Below are positions 60,549 to 64,000 of a stretch of 64,000 nt of DNA, piece by piece. How positions within the stretch are numbered: position 1 is the first letter of the stretch; each line of letters begins with the position of its first letter. Source of the DNA: Shouchella xiaoxiensis (GTDB lineage: Bacteria > Bacillota > Bacilli > Bacillales > Bacillaceae_D); contig NZ_JAFBCV010000007.1 in the NCBI RefSeq assembly GCF_016907895.1, positions 124,001-188,000 of the forward strand. The letters run 5' to 3'. A program made the translations under genes and the position numbers. Under the pieces are notes generated by a model, which made no database searches, was not told the origin of the DNA, and worked only from the letters and a program-made list of their open reading frames with translations.

Positions 60549-62459
60549 ATGGCTAAACAGCCTGATTCATCTTCAAATTTGAAAGAACAATCATCGTCTT
60601 TTGTTCTTATCTCTTCGTCGGTCATTATCGCTTTATTTGTGCTCTGGGGTATCATTAGCCCACAGCATTTAGGCGCAACCGCCGACTCAGCTCTTGATTG
60701 GATCATCTCGAATTTCGGCTGGTTCTACATGACAATTGCCAGTGTTTTCATTTTGTTTGGTGTCGTTGTGGCACTAACACCATTCGGGAAACTAAGGCTC
60801 GGAAAACCAACTGATCGACCAGAGCACTCATTCATTTCTTGGGTTGGTATGCTTTTTGCAGCAGGGCTAGGTGTCGGTTTTGTTTTTTTTGGGGTCGCTG
60901 AACCAATTCTTTACTATTCCGATCCTCCTCCAGGTTATGCGTTTAATTTACCAGGTGAAGCCGGTGAAGCAGCCGAAGTTGGCCTCCGATACGGAGTATT
61001 TCATTGGGGACTTCACGCATGGGGAGCCTTCTCTGTTGTCGGTTTAACGCTTGCCTATGTTCAGTTCCGTAAAAACAGACCTGCATTGATTAGTTCTGCT
61101 TTTTACCCACTTCTAGGGAAAAAAACAGATGGATGGATGGGAAAAGGCATTGATTTATTAGCGGTAATCTCAACATGTGCAGGTGTCGCAACAACGTTTG
61201 GCATTAGTGCTTTACAGATTTCCGGAGGCGTCTCATTCTTAACGCCACTAGAAAATGGCATTCCACTTCAATTAACGATTATTGCCATTATTACGGTTCT
61301 ATTCTTATTTTCTGCAGTAAGAGGCATTAATAAAGGAATAAAGAAACTGACGAACTTAAATTTAATTTTAGCTGGTATGTTATTATTATTTGTTCTATTT
61401 GCCGGTCCTACAATTACGTTACTTGAGAGCATGGTCACAACACTCGGTGGATATGTGTCGAACGTTGTATCGATGTCCTTCTCAATGGAGCCTTATTCAG
61501 ACGATGGTTGGCTTGGAGCCAATACGATTTTTTTCTGGGCATGGCATATGTCGTGGTCACCTTTTGTCGGGCTCTTCATTGCCCGTATTTCGAAAGGAAG
61601 AACGATTCGTGAATTTATCGCTGGTGTTCTGCTCGTCCCCACTCTCATGGCTGTCATTTGGTTTTCAGTATTTGGCGGGACAGCACTCGACATTGAAATT
61701 CAAGGTATTTTCGGAATGGCAGACATCGCTAATTCTGAAGTAGAGTTAACGTTATTTTACATGCTTGACCAGCTACCTTTGACATTGATTTCAAGTCTAT
61801 TAGCTGTAATAGTAGTTGGAATATTTTTTGTTACATCAGCTGATTCAGCCGCTTTCGTTCTCGGGTCAATGACATCAAATGGTAGCCTAAACCCGGCCTT
61901 TAAACTAAAAGTATTATGGGGTGTATTAATTGCAGGAACGGCTTCAGTCTTGCTTATTAGTGGAGACGGTGGATTAGATGCTTTGCAAACCGCCGCTTTA
62001 ACCGCAGCACTTCCATTTGCTTTCATTCTCGTCTTCATGCTCATTGCAGTCGCAACGATGATCACTCGTGATTGGAAAACCGAACAACGACGGAAACAGT
62101 CTGACCATGATGACGCATTAAAGAAAGCGATGAAAGAAGAAGCTTATGAAGATTTACGTCGAGAACTCTCTGAAGAGTGGCGTGAAGAACTTAGAAGAGA
62201 ACTGCTTGCTGCCGGACGGTCTACAGCAGAAATGCTACACTTTCAAACGACAGAAAACACAGCTATCGTCGGAAAAACATTGGCAGAAATCAAGTTCCCA
62301 CCTCACGTCAATGTAAGCGCAATTGAACGTGAAGATTCCGTTATTTCACCAACAGGCAGTACGGAGATTAAAGCCGATGATTACTTGTATATTCTTGTAG
62401 AAATGCAGCAAAAAGAAGCGGTTCAAGAAATTTTAAAACAAACTAAGGATGAAAAATAA
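60549..62459 (+). CDS. BCCT-family transporter with C-terminal TrkA-C-like domain
   Basis: A 636-residue carrier. Twelve spans, FAAGLGVGFVFFGVAEP near 105 and the family segment WAWHMSWSPFVGLFIARIS near 325 show betaine/choline/carnitine transport, driven by Na+ or H+. After span 12 an unusually long cytoplasmic tail has a charged helix (about 515-560) and a domain of about 70 residues (NTAIVGKTLAEIKFPPHVNVSAIER, ADDYLYILVE) like TrkA-C/RCK-C ligand-binding modules. The ATG at 60549 is chosen, with GAGGAG nine bases upstream. The tail probably senses a nucleotide or ion. Confidence 0.9.
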   Translation: MAKQPDSSSNLKEQSSSFVLISSSVIIALFVLWGIISPQHLGATADSALDWIISNFGWFYMTIASVFILFGVVVALTPFGKLRLGKPTDRPEHSFISWVGMLFAAGLGVGFVFFGVAEPILYYSDPPPGYAFNLPGEAGEAAEVGLRYGVFHWGLHAWGAFSVVGLTLAYVQFRKNRPALISSAFYPLLGKKTDGWMGKGIDLLAVISTCAGVATTFGISALQISGGVSFLTPLENGIPLQLTIIAIITVLFLFSAVRGINKGIKKLTNLNLILAGMLLLFVLFAGPTITLLESMVTTLGGYVSNVVSMSFSMEPYSDDGWLGANTIFFWAWHMSWSPFVGLFIARISKGRTIREFIAGVLLVPTLMAVIWFSVFGGTALDIEIQGIFGMADIANSEVELTLFYMLDQLPLTLISSLLAVIVVGIFFVTSADSAAFVLGSMTSNGSLNPAFKLKVLWGVLIAGTASVLLISGDGGLDALQTAALTAALPFAFILVFMLIAVATMITRDWKTEQRRKQSDHDDALKKAMKEEAYEDLRRELSEEWREELRRELLAAGRSTAEMLHFQTTENTAIVGKTLAEIKFPPHVNVSAIEREDSVISPTGSTEIKADDYLYILVEMQQKEAVQEILKQTKDEK

Positions 62460-62462
62460 GAC

Positions 62463-62500
62463 GAAAGAGATCCAACTTTTTCTAAAGTTGGATCTCTTCG
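62463..62500 (+). terminator. Terminator of the BCCT gene
   Basis: A perfect 15-bp stem (AAGAGATCCAACTTT with AAAGTTGGATCTCTT) and four-base loop, directly after the stop; the T tract is weak. Confidence 0.75.
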
Positions 62501-62606
62501 TATATTCTTTTAATTGATTACTTTAAATCACTAAAAGTTTGACATTTTTCAATATTTTTTTGTAAACTAAGAGAATAGTAACTTGAATAAACAGGGGGTT
62601 TTACAA

Positions 62607-63578
62607 ATGAAAAAAGCGTTTCCAATTCTTTTCACTTTAAGCGCAGCACTTCTTCTTGGAGCATGTGGGGGCGATGATGACAACGGGAATGGGGATAATG
62701 GTGGCTCATCAGATGATCCTAGTTTTCTAAGTCTTCTAACAGGCGGTACTGGTGGGACGTATTATCCACTCGGTGGTGCAATGGCAACCATTATCTCTGA
62801 AGAAACAGGTCTACAAACAACAGCACAATCATCAAATGCATCTGCTGACAACTTAGCACAATTGCGTGATGGAGAGGCAGAAATTGGCTTTACACAAACG
62901 GATGTTATGTCTGACGCGATTGAAGGTATCAATGCGTTTGATGAGCCAATTGACAATGTATCTGCTTTAGGTGCGCTTTATCCTGAAACAATTCAAATTG
63001 TTACAACTGCTGGATCTGGAATTGAAACGGTTGAGGATCTGGAAGGACGCGCTGTATCAGTTGGTGCACCTGGCTCTGGTACATATGTAAATGCAGAGCA
63101 AATTCTCGAAATTTACGGAATGACAATGGATGACATTGATGAACAACGTTTAAGCTTTGATGAGTCTACAAGTGGATTACAGGATGGCAATATTGATGCT
63201 GCCTTTATTACTGCAGGTACACCTACCGGAGCTGTATCTGGCTTAACAGCAACAAATGATATTGCTTTAGTAACAATGTCACCAGATAAAGTGGATGAAT
63301 TGGTAGAAAAGTATCCTTTCTATGCACCTATTACAGTTGAAGCTGGTACGTACGATGGAATTGATAGCGCTGTAGATACGGTTGCTGTCTACGCGATGAT
63401 TGCTGTTTCTAACTCGCTTTCTGAAGATCTTGTTTACAACATGACTAAAGCTATTTATGAAAGAACAGACGAAATTGCTCACGAACGATCTTCTTCCATT
63501 CAACTTGAGACTTCACAAGAAGGAATTGGATTTGACTTACACCCTGGTGCGCAACGTTATTTTGACGAACAAGAATAA
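62607..63578 (+). CDS. TAXI-family TRAP transporter solute-binding lipoprotein
   Basis: A 323-residue lipoprotein. The signal ends in LLGAC near residue 20, then an Asp/Gly/Asn-rich tether and a TAXI-type binding fold: LTGGTGGTYYPLGGAMATII near 47, QSSNASADNLAQLRDGEAEIGFTQTD and VGAPGSGTYVNAEQILE. TAXI proteins deliver organic acids (often glutamate or C4 acids) to a TRAP permease. The ATG at 62607 has GGGGG upstream. The DUF1850 gene follows 90 bp on, as in TAXI loci, so the permease gene should lie beyond the window. Confidence 0.93.
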   Translation: MKKAFPILFTLSAALLLGACGGDDDNGNGDNGGSSDDPSFLSLLTGGTGGTYYPLGGAMATIISEETGLQTTAQSSNASADNLAQLRDGEAEIGFTQTDVMSDAIEGINAFDEPIDNVSALGALYPETIQIVTTAGSGIETVEDLEGRAVSVGAPGSGTYVNAEQILEIYGMTMDDIDEQRLSFDESTSGLQDGNIDAAFITAGTPTGAVSGLTATNDIALVTMSPDKVDELVEKYPFYAPITVEAGTYDGIDSAVDTVAVYAMIAVSNSLSEDLVYNMTKAIYERTDEIAHERSSSIQLETSQEGIGFDLHPGAQRYFDEQE

Positions 63579-63601
63579 TTTAAGAGGATAGAACAAAGTC
63601 T

Positions 63602-63645
63602 GTCGGCTGTAGCATAGTGCTTCATTTTATGTACAGCCGACTTTT
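63602..63645 (+). terminator. Hairpin between the TAXI gene and the DUF1850 gene
   Basis: TCGGCTGTA (63603-63611) pairs with TACAGCCGA (63632-63640), extended by CATA/TATG with a bulge and followed by CTTTTC. It may be an attenuator that makes the binding protein in excess over the downstream genes. Confidence 0.6.
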
Positions 63646-63668
63646 CATATGGGGAGCAAATGTAATCA

Positions 63669-64000
63669 ATGAAATTACATAAGAAAAGACGTACATTTTT
63701 TTTCATTGGTTTTAGCTTACTAGTTTTGATAATCATCATGATGATACCGGTTCAATCGTCTCTCGTTTTTTATAAAGAAAATACAAATACAATCCTAGCG
63801 CATCTACCTTTAAACGCTAATGATCACTTTAACATTGTTTACACTCATTCGATACACCTTACCGATGTAACAGAACATTATGTTGTTACAGATGATTATG
63901 AGATTAAGCAAACTGAAATGAGCTTTTCAGAATTCGGTATTGGAATGCCGTCTTACGCAACTGGTGACCAAGAACTTGTTTTTGAAGAAGGCGAATACCA
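63669..64000 (+). CDS. DUF1850-domain protein, 3' end outside window
   Basis: The first 110 codons of a DUF1850 protein. A basic N-terminus (KLHKKRRTFF) and one membrane segment (about 11-30) are followed by FNIVYTHSIHLTDVTEHY, the family landmark near 60-77, and by FSEFGIGMPS. Such proteins are typically encoded between a TAXI binding protein and a fused TRAP permease and are presumed to help transport. The ATG at 63669 has GGGGAG about 13 bases upstream. Function is inferred only from context. Confidence 0.85.
   Translation, partial: MKLHKKRRTFFFIGFSLLVLIIIMMIPVQSSLVFYKENTNTILAHLPLNANDHFNIVYTHSIHLTDVTEHYVVTDDYEIKQTEMSFSEFGIGMPSYATGDQELVFEEGEY

Noticed and set aside
60479-60706. Short minus-strand frame opposite the BCCT start
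   Set aside because: It is mostly a shadow of the transporter gene without a ribosome site.

Overview
This 64 kb window is chromosomal DNA of a low-GC, endospore-forming Bacillota, most likely a soil or alkaliphile-type Bacillaceae. The signs are strong AGGAGG ribosome binding sites, frequent GTG and TTG starts, a GerA-type germination protein, a CotD-like coat protein, a GlpP antiterminator, a YkuK protein, a YvbJ/TcaA-type protein, and LplB/LplC-type sugar permeases without their own ATPase. I cannot fix the species. I see no rRNA, tRNA, CRISPR array, insertion sequence, integrase or prophage module. Most transcription units end in clear hairpin terminators, often shared by convergent genes.

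Layout. 1-1361: end of a sugar-catabolic unit (Gfo/Idh/MocA oxidoreductase, sugar-phosphate isomerase/epimerase-like protein). 1547-5485: a two-gene RNA repair cassette, Hen1 methyltransferase and Pnkp kinase-phosphatase-ligase. 5528-10392: redox and housekeeping genes (WrbA, a non-canonical SDR, a MerR/hydrolase pair, GNAT, an acidic lipoprotein). 10928-17696: a phosphodiester/polyol-phosphate locus with two glycerophosphodiesterases, two ABC permeases, GlpP, a NagD-like phosphatase and a divergent binding lipoprotein. Both divergent transcripts start with nearly the same RNA element folding into a terminator, which suggests GlpP-controlled antitermination of both arms. 17795-21719: AraC regulator with altronate dehydratase (uxaA) and tagaturonate reductase (uxaB). 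21757-23814: a Pro/Gly-rich protein and an orphan GerA-type germinant receptor subunit.

23867-32242: a divergent homoprotocatechuate (4-hydroxyphenylacetate) meta-cleavage locus. A minus-strand operon carries a DapA-like aldolase, hpaE, hpaB, hpaD and hpaC; a plus-strand operon carries a LysR regulator, two HpaG-type proteins and hpaF. Classical HpaI and HpaH are absent, and the DapA-like protein probably supplies the last aldolase step. 32316-39227: formaldehyde dehydrogenase, HbpS/GlcG protein, an Ltp-repeat surface protein, a small secreted protein, a stand-alone SF2 helicase and glutaminase.

39457-47491: small protein, ferredoxin, deoxynucleotidase, then an envelope-stress neighbourhood (PspA, a TPM-domain protein, three zinc-ribbon membrane proteins) with a decayed isochorismatase gene in the middle. 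47534-60170: MurQ, ABC exporter with a MerR regulator, GNATs, S51 peptidase, SRPBCC protein, PepSY lipoprotein, Nnr, AI-2E family permease, CotD-like protein, YkuK, NupC and a hydrolase. 60549-64000: a BCCT transporter with a C-terminal TrkA-C-like domain and the start of a TAXI-type TRAP transporter unit.
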